Assembly: GCF_038069655.2 (NCBI RefSeq)
Contig: NZ_CP150951.2
Span: 3,002,001-3,066,000, forward strand
Direction: 5' to 3'
Source of the DNA: Yoonia sp. BS5-3
GTDB taxonomy: Bacteria > Pseudomonadota > Alphaproteobacteria > Rhodobacterales > Rhodobacteraceae
Length of the DNA stretch: 64,000 nucleotides
Shown here: positions 23,711 through 32,581 of the stretch, one piece after another
Numbering within the stretch: position 1 is the stretch's first letter
Layout: each line of letters begins with the position of its first letter
Position numbers and translations under genes: made by a program
Notes under the pieces: model-generated
The model's input: only the letters and a program-made list of their open reading frames with translations
Databases searched by the model: none
What the model was told of the DNA's origin: nothing

Positions 23711-25192
23711 ATGTCAAATTTGCTAATCGTTGCTGTCATTATCGGCCTGGGCATTTTGGGATTTATCGCAGGACGCAGACGGGCTTTGGTCTCGGGCGGG
23801 GGCGATAAACGGACCTTACATTCGCTTCCGGTCTATTACGGGGCCAATGTGGGCCTTTCGGCGCTGGTGCCGGCAATTGGCGTGCTGGTTGTGTGGCTGA
23901 TGGCGCAGCCGCTGGTGATCAACAATACAGTCTCTGGCATGTTGTCTGAAGACAATATTGCGGCGTCAGGGTCGGTCAGTTTGGTGATGGCGGATGTGCG
24001 CCGGGTCGCCGATGGTCTGGACGCTGCGATCGCCCAGGGCGTGATCAGCAGCGATGAAGCTGCCGCATTGGAGCCCGAAACAACAGATGTGCGCGCCTTG
24101 CTTGCGGGCGTCGGTGTAGCGCTTGGGGCGGATGTGTCTGCAGATACACTGCGCGCGGCACAACGCTATCGCGTGATGGCCGTACGGGGCAATCTGTTCA
24201 AAACACTGGCTGTGATCGCCGCCGCGATGGCGGGCTTTGCGGCCAGCTATGCGGTGACCAACAAAGATTTCCGGGCGCGCAACGTGGTCGAACGCGGTGT
24301 GCTGGCCTTGCTCATCGCAGCGGCCTCTTTGGCGGTGTTGACCACGCTGGGGATTGTTCTGTCGTTGATTTTCAACACGGTTGAGTTTTTCCGGCTTTAC
24401 GCAGCCAGTGACTTCTTCTTCGGCCTCAGCTGGAGCCCCAGCTTTTCAGGGCGGGGCGGCAGCTCGGAATTGGGTATTTTGCCGCTCTTGTGGGGCACGC
24501 TTTATATCTCACTGGTGGCGCTACTGGTCGCAGTACCATTGGGGCTGTTCGCCGCGATCTATCTGTCTGAATACGCAACCAGAAAGGTGCGCTCAATCGC
24601 CAAGCCACTGCTTGAGGTGCTCGCCGGGATCCCTACCATTGTTTACGGGCTTTTCGCCCTTCTGACGGTCGGCCCGCTGCTGGTATCTGTCTTTGGACGC
24701 GACGGGGCGCTGGGTGTGGAATGGATGTCAGGCGGAACGGCGGTGATGACTGCCGGACTGGTCATGGGCATCATGCTGATCCCCTTCGTTAGCTCGCTGT
24801 CTGACGACATCATCAATGCGGTGCCGCAAGCGCTGCGCGATGGCTCATACGGGCTGGGGGCGACGAAATCGGAAACGGTGCGGCAGGTGGTGCTACCTGC
24901 AGCCTTGCCAGGGATCGTTGGCGCTATCCTTCTGGCCGCATCACGGGCCATCGGTGAGACGATGATCGTGGTGCTGGGGGCAGGGGCCGCTGCACGGCTG
25001 AGCATGAACCCCTTTGAGGCCATGACCACCGTGACTGCCAAAATCGTCAGCCAGCTGACGGGTGATAGTGACTTTGCCTCGCCCGAGGCGCTGGTGGCCT
25101 TTGCCCTTGGGATCACGCTGTTCGTAATCACATTGGCGCTGAATATCTTTGCCCTCTACATCGTTCGCAAATACCGGGAGCAGTACGACTAA
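23711..25192 (+). CDS. pstC: Phosphate ABC transporter permease PstC, long form
   Basis: A 493-aa inner-membrane permease. The C-terminal half (about residues 250-490) is the usual BPD_transp_1 permease with the loop LRDGSYGLGATKSETVRQVVLP. The first 220 residues are an extra N-terminal region with membrane segments at about 5-25, 45-70 and 160-180, corresponding to the PstC_N extension known in alphaproteobacteria. Its stop overlaps the pstA ATG (TAATG). Confidence 0.93.
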   Translation: MSNLLIVAVIIGLGILGFIAGRRRALVSGGGDKRTLHSLPVYYGANVGLSALVPAIGVLVVWLMAQPLVINNTVSGMLSEDNIAASGSVSLVMADVRRVADGLDAAIAQGVISSDEAAALEPETTDVRALLAGVGVALGADVSADTLRAAQRYRVMAVRGNLFKTLAVIAAAMAGFAASYAVTNKDFRARNVVERGVLALLIAAASLAVLTTLGIVLSLIFNTVEFFRLYAASDFFFGLSWSPSFSGRGGSSELGILPLLWGTLYISLVALLVAVPLGLFAAIYLSEYATRKVRSIAKPLLEVLAGIPTIVYGLFALLTVGPLLVSVFGRDGALGVEWMSGGTAVMTAGLVMGIMLIPFVSSLSDDIINAVPQALRDGSYGLGATKSETVRQVVLPAALPGIVGAILLAASRAIGETMIVVLGAGAAARLSMNPFEAMTTVTAKIVSQLTGDSDFASPEALVAFALGITLFVITLALNIFALYIVRKYREQYD

Positions 25193-26538
25193 TGACTGAC
25201 GCAACCGCAAATCCGGTTCCGGCCAAGACCAAGGGGAAATCCCTGTTGGAATTGGACGACCGCACCAAGCGCCGCAACGCTGCTGAAAAGCGGTTCCGGG
25301 CCTATGGTATCGCTGCCATCACAGTGGGGCTGCTGTTCCTGCTGGCGCTGCTCTGGGCGATTATCAATAATGGCACAGCGGCCTTCACGCAGACCTTCAT
25401 CAATCTGGATGTTGAACTGGCCGAACAAAACCTAGACCCAAGCGGTGAGCGAAACCTGGAAGACATCAGCAAAGTGTCGACCTTTGGCTACACGCCTTTG
25501 ATCATTGAGGCGTTGATCCGGCAAACGTCGGATATCGAAACCGACATTGCTGACCGGGATTTGGCCAAGATCCTTTCGGCCTCGGCTGCGGCGGAAATCC
25601 GATCTTATGTCGTTGATAACCCCGATCAAATCGGTGAAACCGTGACCTTCCGGTTGCTCGCGTCATCCCGGGTGGATGGCTATCTGAAAGGCCGTGTGCA
25701 GCGTGAAGATCTGGCGCGCGACCGGAACCTGGATGCCGCCCATTTGGACCTGATCGACGTGATGGCCGAACGGGGACAGGCCGAGCGGGTGTTCAACTGG
25801 GATTTCATCCTGGGCGCTGACGCCTCTGAAAGCCGGCCTGAGCAGGCGGGGATCGGTGTGTCGATGCTGGGGTCGCTTTTTATGATGCTGGTTGTGCTTT
25901 TCCTGGCACTGCCGATTGGGGTTGCCGCGTCAATCTATCTTGAGGAATTCGCGCCGCAGAACAAATTCACCGATCTGATCGAGGTGAATATCGCCAATCT
26001 GGCGGCGGTGCCTTCGATTGTCTTTGGTATTCTAGGCCTTGCCGTCTTCATCCAATTCGCGCATTTGCCGCAATCGGCCCCGCTGGTGGGCGGGCTGACG
26101 TTGACACTGATGACATTGCCAACAATCGTGATCTCAACCCGTGCTTCGCTAAAGGCGGTCCCTCCATCGATCCGCGATGCGGCTTTGGGTGTTGGGGCGT
26201 CAAAGATGCAATCGGTTTTTCACCATGTGCTGCCTTTGGCCATGCCGGGCATCCTGACTGGAACGATCATCGGATTGGCGCAGGCGCTTGGTGAAACGGC
26301 ACCGCTCTTGCTGATCGGGATGGTAGGCTACATTGCCTCAAACTATCCGGATGGGGTGGCCTCGGGGTTCCTTGACCCGAACTCGGCCATGCCCGCACAA
26401 ATCTACGAATGGGCAAAACGGGCGGACCCGGCCTATTATGAAAGGGCCTGGGGCGGTATTATCGTACTGCTGCTGTTCCTGATGACCATGAACATCATCG
26501 CTATCATTCTGCGCCGCCGGTTTGAGCGTCGCTGGTAG
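25192..26538 (+). CDS. pstA: Phosphate ABC transporter permease PstA, long form
   Basis: A 448-aa inner-membrane permease. After a cytoplasmic start and a first membrane helix (about residues 38-60), there is a soluble domain of about 150 residues that corresponds to the DUF3333 region of alphaproteobacterial PstA. It is followed by the normal permease half with the coupling loop SIRDAALGVGASKMQSVFHHVLP. It forms the channel with PstC. Confidence 0.93.
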   Translation: MTDATANPVPAKTKGKSLLELDDRTKRRNAAEKRFRAYGIAAITVGLLFLLALLWAIINNGTAAFTQTFINLDVELAEQNLDPSGERNLEDISKVSTFGYTPLIIEALIRQTSDIETDIADRDLAKILSASAAAEIRSYVVDNPDQIGETVTFRLLASSRVDGYLKGRVQREDLARDRNLDAAHLDLIDVMAERGQAERVFNWDFILGADASESRPEQAGIGVSMLGSLFMMLVVLFLALPIGVAASIYLEEFAPQNKFTDLIEVNIANLAAVPSIVFGILGLAVFIQFAHLPQSAPLVGGLTLTLMTLPTIVISTRASLKAVPPSIRDAALGVGASKMQSVFHHVLPLAMPGILTGTIIGLAQALGETAPLLLIGMVGYIASNYPDGVASGFLDPNSAMPAQIYEWAKRADPAYYERAWGGIIVLLLFLMTMNIIAIILRRRFERRW

Positions 26539-26550
26539 GAGGGGCAGAAA

Positions 26551-27351
26551 ATGGAAGATATGGTACATATGGATCGCGCAATGAGCACCCAACAAGATAT
26601 CAAGATCAAAGCCAACAAAGTGCAGGTCTTTTACGGCGAAAACCACGCGATCAAGGACGTCGATGTCGAGATTGCCGATAAAACGGTGACCGCCTTTATC
26701 GGCCCCTCAGGCTGCGGCAAATCCACCTTTTTGCGCTGCATCAATCGGATGAACGACACGATTGATGTCTGCCGGGTTGAGGGTGACATCCTCTTGGATG
26801 GCGACGACATTTATGACCCCAAGGTTGACCCGGTCCAGCTGCGCGCCAAGGTTGGGATGGTGTTTCAAAAGCCAAATCCTTTCCCCAAATCAATCTATGA
26901 TAACGTCGCTTACGGGCCGAAGATCCACGGTCTTGCCCGCAACAAGGCTGATCTGGATGAGATCGTTGAAAAATCGCTGCGCAAGGCGGCGCTTTGGGAC
27001 GAGGTGAAGGATCGGCTTGATGCGGCGGGCACGGGTATGTCGGGCGGGCAGCAGCAGCGCCTTTGCATCGCACGCGCTATTGCGACCCAACCCGAAGTGC
27101 TGCTGATGGACGAACCCTGTTCAGCGCTCGATCCGATAGCGACCGCGCAAGTTGAGGAATTGATTGACGAATTACGCCAAAGCTTTTCGGTTGTGATCGT
27201 CACCCACTCAATGCAGCAGGCGGCCCGTGTCAGCCAAAAGACGGCGTTTTTCCATCTGGGTAACCTGGTTGAGTTTGACGACACCGACAAGATTTTCACG
27301 AACCCGCAGGACAGCCGGACGGAAAGCTATATTTCCGGCCGGATCGGGTAA
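26551..27351 (+). CDS. pstB: Phosphate ABC transporter ATPase PstB
   Basis: A 266-aa ABC ATPase. Walker A is GPSGCGKST near residue 52, the signature is [16 protein letters not shown], and Walker B is [13 protein letters not shown], the cysteine after EP being typical of PstB. The ribosome site AGGAGGGGC is strong. The protein also signals to PhoR through PhoU. Confidence 0.96.
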   Translation: MEDMVHMDRAMSTQQDIKIKANKVQVFYGENHAIKDVDVEIADKTVTAFIGPSGCGKSTFLRCINRMNDTIDVCRVEGDILLDGDDIYDPKVDPVQLRAKVGMVFQKPNPFPKSIYDNVAYGPKIHGLARNKADLDEIVEKSLRKAALWDEVKDRLDAAGTGMSGGQQQRLCIARAIATQPEVLLMDEPCSALDPIATAQVEELIDELRQSFSVVIVTHSMQQAARVSQKTAFFHLGNLVEFDDTDKIFTNPQDSRTESYISGRIG

Positions 27352-27362
27352 GGAGCAGTTTG

Positions 27363-28070
27363 ATGAACGAACATATTTCCTCGGCCTATGATCGCGACCT
27401 TGAAGGCATTACGACGCTGATCGTGCAAATGGGTGGGCTTGTCGAAGAGGCGATCCTGAAAGCCGCCAAATCGCTTGCCGATCGCGACGTTGAACTGGCG
27501 GACGAAGTGCGCGCTGCTGACAAAACCATTGACCAGCTTGAAGTCCAAATTAACGAGGAGGCTGCGCGTACAATTGCGCTTAGAGCCCCTGTTTCCAAAG
27601 ACTTACGGTCCGTACTTACTGTTTTGCGTCTGGCCGCATCGCTCGAACGGATTGGCGATTATGCCAAGAATATTGCCAAACGCACCAGCGTTCTAGTTGA
27701 AATGAGCCCGGTAAACGGCTCAGACGCTGCGCTGCGCCGCATGGCCCGCGAGGTGCAGGCCATGCTGAAGGATGTGCTTGATGCGTATATCCGTGGCGAT
27801 GTGGCACTGGCAGAAGATGTGCGCCAGCGTGACCAGGAAGTTGATCAGATGTATAACGCGCTGTTCCGCGAGTTCCTGACTTTCATGATGGAAGACCCGC
27901 GCCAGATCACGGCCTGTATGCATCTGCATTTCATGGCCAAAAATATTGAACGGATGGGCGATCTGACCACCAATATGGCTGAACAGATCATCTATCTGGT
28001 CACTGGCGAAATGCCCGACGAGGCCCGCCCGAAAGAAGACCGAACTGCATATGTGAGCGATCTGAGCTAA
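27363..28070 (+). CDS. phoU: Phosphate signalling protein PhoU
   Basis: A 235-aa protein made of two three-helix PhoU repeats. The metal-binding motifs appear as EVRAADKTIDQLE with RLAASLERIGDYAKNIAKR in the first and DQEVDQMYNALF with HFMAKNIERMGDLTTNMAE in the second. It links PstB to PhoR and keeps PhoB off in high phosphate. I chose the ATG at 27363 (AGGAG spaced eight bases); a TTG one codon earlier is possible. Confidence 0.95.
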   Translation: MNEHISSAYDRDLEGITTLIVQMGGLVEEAILKAAKSLADRDVELADEVRAADKTIDQLEVQINEEAARTIALRAPVSKDLRSVLTVLRLAASLERIGDYAKNIAKRTSVLVEMSPVNGSDAALRRMAREVQAMLKDVLDAYIRGDVALAEDVRQRDQEVDQMYNALFREFLTFMMEDPRQITACMHLHFMAKNIERMGDLTTNMAEQIIYLVTGEMPDEARPKEDRTAYVSDLS

Positions 28071-28074
28071 GCCA

Positions 28075-28761
28075 ATGCCGCAACAACCGCATGTCTTGAT
28101 TGTCGAAGACGAGGCCGCCCAACGCGAGGTGTTGGCCTATAATCTGGAAGCCGAGGGTTTTCGTGTCACCCGCGCTGAGAACGGCGAAGAGGGGTTGCTT
28201 TGCGTGCAAGAAGACACGCCCGATGTCATTGTGTTGGACTGGATGATGCCCAACCTGTCCGGGATTGAGGTTTGCCGCCGCTTGAAAATCAAACCTGAAA
28301 CCCAAGCGATCCCGATCATCATGCTATCCGCCCGTTCAGAAGAAGTTGACAAGGTGCGCGGTCTGGAAACGGGTGCCGATGACTATGTCGTCAAACCTTA
28401 TTCTGTCTCCGAGCTGATGGCCCGCGTGCGCACCCAGCTGCGCCGGGTACGCCCAGCGACGGTCGGGCAGGTGCTGACCTATGATGATATCGTCTTGGAT
28501 GCGGAAACCCACCGTGTGACCCGTGACGATAACCCTTTGAAACTAGGGCCGACCGAGTTTCGCCTGCTGAGCACATTTATGGAAAAACCCGGCCGGGTCT
28601 GGTCGCGTGATATGCTGCTCGACCGGGTGTGGGGGCGCGATATCTATGTCGATACGCGGACCGTTGATGTGCATGTCGGGCGGTTACGCAAAGTGTTAAC
28701 GCAGCATGGCGGCAATGATCCTGTGCGCACCGTGCGCGGCGCGGGGTATGCGCTGGGTTGA
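28075..28761 (+). CDS. phoB: Phosphate-regulon response regulator PhoB
   Basis: A 228-aa OmpR-family activator. The receiver domain has the acidic pair Glu11/Asp12 and the phosphoacceptor Asp55 (VLDWMMP), and Lys in VVKPYS. The C-terminal winged helix ends with the wing VDVHVGRLRKVL. It binds the PHO box in front of pstS. It lies four bases after phoU without a clear ribosome site, so it is probably coupled. A decayed copy of its last part lies 2.3 kb downstream. Confidence 0.95.
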   Translation: MPQQPHVLIVEDEAAQREVLAYNLEAEGFRVTRAENGEEGLLCVQEDTPDVIVLDWMMPNLSGIEVCRRLKIKPETQAIPIIMLSARSEEVDKVRGLETGADDYVVKPYSVSELMARVRTQLRRVRPATVGQVLTYDDIVLDAETHRVTRDDNPLKLGPTEFRLLSTFMEKPGRVWSRDMLLDRVWGRDIYVDTRTVDVHVGRLRKVLTQHGGNDPVRTVRGAGYALG

Positions 28762-29014
28762 GCGGTTTTCGCTCAGCAACATCGCGTACAGATACCGTAC
28801 ATACGGCGTACATACACGCAACCTGCAAAGCACCGCAGTTCGTCTTCTGAACCAAGAAATGGGCTGCTGTATTTAGGCCCCGCAGACGTTGGGCATGTCT
28901 TGCCCAGTCCTTATATCTTACGGAGCGGAGGAAAGTCAGAGACGCGACATTTTGCTGTCATTGCGAAAGTACGACGCGCACCCTAAGTCTATTACTGACG
29001 TAAGCGAGGGTCCC

Positions 29015-29953
29015 ATGCGCCTATTTTCCTTAATTTTGCTTTCTTTCCCTACATTGATATACGCTGAACCAGTTCAAATTCCTGGGCCGCAGGGGGCGCT
29101 TGAGGCGGAAATGCTTGCTGTCGAGGGGGCTGATCATGCGGTGATCATTATTCCCGGATCGGGTCCGACCGACCGGGATGGAAATTCCCCGCAGACGGGG
29201 CTTTCCACTGATACCTACAGAATGCTGGCCGAAGGGCTCACCGAGCACGGGATCACATCGTTACGGATCGACAAAAGGGGATTCTATGGCAGTGCCGGGG
29301 CTATTGCCGATCCGAATGATGTTACCATCAGTGCCTATGCCGATGATGTCAGCAATTGGATCACATTTGCCGCTGGCTCGGCATCTTGTGTTTGGCTCGC
29401 CGGTCATTCCGAAGGGGGATTGGTTGCGCTTGTGGCCGCGCAGGGCGCGCCGGAAAACCTTTGTGGTTTGATCCTTCTGGCGACGGCCGGGCGGCCAATA
29501 GGACAGATCTTGATTGAACAGCTCGCAGCCAATCCAGCCAATGCCCCTTTTATGCCCGAGATCACCGCGATTGTCGCTGACCTTGAGGCGGGTCAAAGCC
29601 GGGACCCCGATACCATTGACCCTGTCTTACGTTCGTTGTTTTCTGCCGGGCTCCAACGCTACATGATTGACCTTTTTTCCTATGATGCGGTGGAGGTCGC
29701 CAAAGGGTGGGACGGCCCCGTTCTGATTGTCCAGGGCAACGAAGACCTGCAGGTGCAACCTTATGATGCTGATCTTCTGGCAGGTGCTTTGCCACAGGCC
29801 CAACGTATTAGTCTTGTTCGGGGCACGCATATGCTGAAGGCTGCCGTCGCGGGGGACCCGCTTGCGACATATGCCGATCCTACGTTGCCTCTTTATGAGA
29901 ATCTTGTGTCTGATATTGCCAGCTTTATCGAAGGTGCGGCAGGCGCTGACTGA
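29015..29953 (+). CDS. Exported alpha/beta hydrolase
   Basis: A 312-aa protein with signal peptide MRLFSLILLSFPTLIYA, so it is periplasmic or secreted. It has the serine-hydrolase nucleophile elbow GHSEGG (Ser132), an oxyanion region PGSGPTDRDGN near residue 47, the strand LRIDKRGFYGSAG, and likely acid and histidine residues in QGNEDLQV and RGTHML. It resembles the dienelactone hydrolase/BAAT-like group. The ATG at 29015 has GCGAGGG upstream; the frame also extends 126 bases further up without a signal peptide. The substrate is unknown. It belongs to the accessory block between phoB and gnd. Confidence 0.82.
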   Translation: MRLFSLILLSFPTLIYAEPVQIPGPQGALEAEMLAVEGADHAVIIIPGSGPTDRDGNSPQTGLSTDTYRMLAEGLTEHGITSLRIDKRGFYGSAGAIADPNDVTISAYADDVSNWITFAAGSASCVWLAGHSEGGLVALVAAQGAPENLCGLILLATAGRPIGQILIEQLAANPANAPFMPEITAIVADLEAGQSRDPDTIDPVLRSLFSAGLQRYMIDLFSYDAVEVAKGWDGPVLIVQGNEDLQVQPYDADLLAGALPQAQRISLVRGTHMLKAAVAGDPLATYADPTLPLYENLVSDIASFIEGAAGAD

Positions 29954-30003
29954 CAGCCGTAGAAACTGACCCGCGGCGGCGGTGGTATCGCCGACAAATT
30001 AAA

Positions 30004-30897
30004 TTGTGGGCGCACCATGTCTTGGATGAAAATCCCTATATCATGCGACATCTGCACTGGCTGTGGGAAGCCGAACTCTGCAAGAGGCCACATTCAGAAA
30101 GCTTCATTCACGGCTTGATGGCGATACATAGCTTTCTGCATTGGCCGGTGCAAACATCGGCGTTACGCGGCACCCCAGCGCTGAAAGATCCACGCCTCGT
30201 CACCACGCCAGCGAAACAGGCGGAACTGATAAATGATCTTTGGCGCTTTTTTGAGGTGAAGGGGCGCGGTGAGTTTAGTCTGGGTTATCTCGACCTTGGT
30301 GCCGCATGGCGCACACGCTTTGTTGAGCTGTGCAATGCTGGTCACATGCAACGCGACCGGTTGCTGGATGCATCGCTTGCGGCGTTGAATCGCGACTTCA
30401 ACGAAGCCGAGACACGCTGCTTTGTGCGCCTATATACCGAGCTTGAGCCAACGGCAGAGGAACAGCATGTCCGTTGCGGCAAATTGCTTGCGCTTCTTGA
30501 TGCAGAGGTATCGTCGACGGTGTCTTTTGCGGTGAAGGCCATAAAGCAATTGAACAAGCATGACCCTATCCCTGCGGCAGACTTGATCAAGGCATTGCGA
30601 CCGGTTTTTCTATCACCGGGCAAAGGGGTGGTCATGGACGCGATTGGGCTGGTGAAAGACGCCGCGAAGCGCGCGCCGGACACAAAGCCAGAGGCCATAG
30701 ACGCCATTATGCAAGCTTTGCGTCATAAGCATGAGAGTGTTTCGAACGCGTCTCTTGCGGCCCTAGAGAATTGGGCCGCAGACCTTGATCCTAAGGCACT
30801 GCGAGAATTGCAGGCGTCGGTGCCTGCATTACTGCCTTCCGTTCAGGCACGCGCGCTGGCACTTCTTGACACAACCGGGCGCGCTGCTTTGAGCTAG
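30004..30897 (+). CDS. HEAT-like helical repeat protein, DUF6493-like, probably truncated
   Basis: A 297-aa helical protein. The pattern GHMQRDRLLDASLAALNRDF, LYTELEPTAEEQ and LLALLDAEVSSTVSFAVKAI followed by alternating helices resembles the middle of the large DUF6493-type proteins as I remember them; those are several times longer. There is no convincing start: the first candidate is a TTG without a ribosome site and the ATG at 30043 is no better. Just downstream lies a relic of phoB. I read it as a fragment left by recombination, possibly no longer functional. The family call is from memory. Confidence 0.5.
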   Translation: MWAHHVLDENPYIMRHLHWLWEAELCKRPHSESFIHGLMAIHSFLHWPVQTSALRGTPALKDPRLVTTPAKQAELINDLWRFFEVKGRGEFSLGYLDLGAAWRTRFVELCNAGHMQRDRLLDASLAALNRDFNEAETRCFVRLYTELEPTAEEQHVRCGKLLALLDAEVSSTVSFAVKAIKQLNKHDPIPAADLIKALRPVFLSPGKGVVMDAIGLVKDAAKRAPDTKPEAIDAIMQALRHKHESVSNASLAALENWAADLDPKALRELQASVPALLPSVQARALALLDTTGRAALS

Positions 30898-30960
30898 ACC
30901 GGTCATTTTTTGTGCAGCAACTTTGAACCCGGTATGTATACACTAGGCAATTCTTATCGT

Positions 30961-31130
30961 CGGATCTGGTCGCGCGACAAGCCGGACGATGGATGTGCAT
31001 GTCGTGCAACTACGTAAAGTGTTAACGCGACACAGGGAGGAAGTGATCCGGTGGGCACGGCCCCTGACACCCGCTTAGCTAGCGACCCAGCATCGGACTT
31101 TCAGGCAGCAATATTCTGTACATACGCCGT
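30961..31130 (+). pseudogene. Degenerate duplicate of the phoB 3' end and its downstream flank
   Basis: Bases 30992-31028 match phoB 28666-28702 at 32 of 37 positions with no gap, coding DVHV-x-x-LRKVLT in the same frame as the PhoB wing. Similarity continues on both sides with indels: ATCTGGTCGCGCGACA resembles GTCTGGTCGCGTGATA in phoB, and GTACATACGCCGT near 31117 resembles GTACATACGGCGT just after the phoB stop. About 33 bases of phoB are missing in between. The copy keeps the orientation of phoB but has no start and is frameshifted. Confidence 0.8.
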
Positions 31131-31198
31131 GGTAGCAAACCAAATTGGCGAAAAGACAGTTGCCGTTTCAACGCTGCGACAACTGTCTTGGTAAGTTC

Positions 31199-31654
31199 TT
31201 AGTCGATTTTTTCCATTGCAATACCCAGCATGCCGTAGTTGACCGCCAAGTAGCCATTGGGTTGCATCACGACGGCCTCTGGTGTGTGCATCAAGACATC
31301 CTGGGCCATAACGCCTGAGTAAAGCTGTGTGTCGCCGATGTAACGGAAGCTGTAAAGCGGTAACCCGTTTGAGGTGGATCCGATTTGCGTGATGTCCTCT
31401 TTCAGGCGGATATCACTGGTCGCGATGACTTCCTCTTCCTCCTCCTCGTCTTCTCTGAGTGCTAAAGCGAGAAGCAGTGCAGCGACCACGCCCACAATTA
31501 CGTAGGTACCGTTAATCGATGATCCAGTCGGGGACTCCACCTCCATGACTTCAACAGGGGCCTCAACGATTTCGTCTGAAAGACCGCCAGCTTGGGACGC
31601 GCTAGTAGTGACAAGCAGCGCGCTGGCTGCTAGAAATGATGTTGTGAAACGCAT
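31199..31654 (-). CDS. Membrane-anchored protein with S74-type intramolecular chaperone domain
   Basis: A 151-aa protein. It has a signal peptide (MRFTTSFLAASALLVTTSASQA), a short linker, one transmembrane helix (TYVIVGVVAALLLALAL), a run of acidic residues (REDEEEEEE), then SDIRLKEDITQIG with LPLYSFRY and YSGVMAQDVL. The last part is the peptidase S74/endosialidase chaperone domain, whose conserved Ser and Lys in SDxRLKxDI perform self-cleavage in phage tailspikes. There is no phage fibre here. The ATG at 31654 has GGAGGAGGG upstream. Its role is unknown; it sits between the phoB and gnd relics. Confidence 0.72.
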   Translation of the reverse strand: MRFTTSFLAASALLVTTSASQAGGLSDEIVEAPVEVMEVESPTGSSINGTYVIVGVVAALLLALALREDEEEEEEVIATSDIRLKEDITQIGSTSNGLPLYSFRYIGDTQLYSGVMAQDVLMHTPEAVVMQPNGYLAVNYGMLGIAMEKID

Positions 31655-31734
31655 ATTGCTTACCCTCCTCCAGGTTGCGTTGGGGGAAGTTATCATGCGC
31701 AATAATTGTTAAGCAACGATAACTTACAGCGACT

Positions 31735-31790
31735 TGCCCCACGGCCCGTGTTGTCCGCTGCCGCTATCGACGCGCGCGAACTGTGATCGC
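31735..31790 (-). pseudogene. Degenerate duplicate of the gnd 3' end
   Basis: Bases 31735-31780 match gnd 32587-32632 at 42 of 46 positions without gaps, in the same orientation. On the minus strand it reads FARVDSGSGQHGPWG, against FARVDGGSGHHGPWG at the GndA C-terminus. The similarity fades beyond 31790, and the gnd stop codon is not kept. It lies upstream of the S74 gene and 104 bases from the end of the porin-like gene. Confidence 0.85.
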
Positions 31791-31894
31791 CGTCTTGTCG
31801 CAAAAGTAGCTCAGGTTGATTTAGACCTATCGCTTCGAGGTATCGTGCTCGCACCCGAACTATCAGGTGCGAGCATAGACTTACTGACTAGATA

Positions 31895-32452
31895 TTAGAA
31901 TTTATATGCAGCTCGCACTGACAGCGCAGTCGATTCTACACTTGCGTCGGGCGCTTCCAACCCGTCAACTTCAACAGAGTCGCCGGCGCGGAAAATAAAC
32001 TCGCCACCCACAACGAAGTTATCGGAAACGGCATAGTCAACGCCAGCGCCAAAGCCCAAACCAGATGCAGTTGTATCATCATCATCATCTGAAAAGACGG
32101 CGGCAGAGACAGACAGCAAAGCGTAGGGTAGGATTTGCCCTAAATCGTAACCAGCGCGAAACTTCAAATCCCCATAGACAGCGTCTGCATCGGCCCCATT
32201 CGCTTCTACTGCCGAGAATGAGACGGCGTATTCTGCGCCATAGACAAACTGGTTGCTTTGGGCCTGATAACCCGCGAAAAATCCGATTGGATTGTGGTTT
32301 TCAGTTTCAAACTCCGTTACGCCAAATTGCTCAGCTTCATCTGTTGCTGTCACGCCCAGACTTCCGCCGAGGTAGCCACCGGCCCAGTCGGCGAAAGCTG
32401 ATGTCGGTAAAAGGGCGATGCCCGCCAAGGCGAGTGATTGAACGATTTTCAT
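31895..32452 (-). CDS. Outer-membrane beta-barrel protein
   Basis: A 185-aa protein with a signal peptide (MKIVQSLALAGIALLPTSAFA) and a series of amphipathic strands: GGYLGGSLGV, IGFFAGYQAQ, FVYGAEYAVSFS, LKFRAGYDLG, GFGAGVDYAV and FVVGGEFIF. It ends in aromatic RAAYKF, the terminal-Phe signal for barrel insertion. It fits the OmpA-like beta-barrel (OMP_b-brl) class of small eight-stranded porins. The acidic loop DDDDD is likely exposed. The ribosome site AGGAGAAT is good. It is flanked by the gnd relic and gnd itself. Confidence 0.85.
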   Translation of the reverse strand: MKIVQSLALAGIALLPTSAFADWAGGYLGGSLGVTATDEAEQFGVTEFETENHNPIGFFAGYQAQSNQFVYGAEYAVSFSAVEANGADADAVYGDLKFRAGYDLGQILPYALLSVSAAVFSDDDDDTTASGLGFGAGVDYAVSDNFVVGGEFIFRAGDSVEVDGLEAPDASVESTALSVRAAYKF

Positions 32453-32581
32453 AACGATTCTCCTATAACAAATCAGTCCCCAGCGCCGAATACCAAAGCT
32501 GGTTGTCGCTTGCGATATTGCGATTTAGGTAATGTTTAGATGTGGTGCATCTACCACATGACATACATCTTCTGGCCTGAA

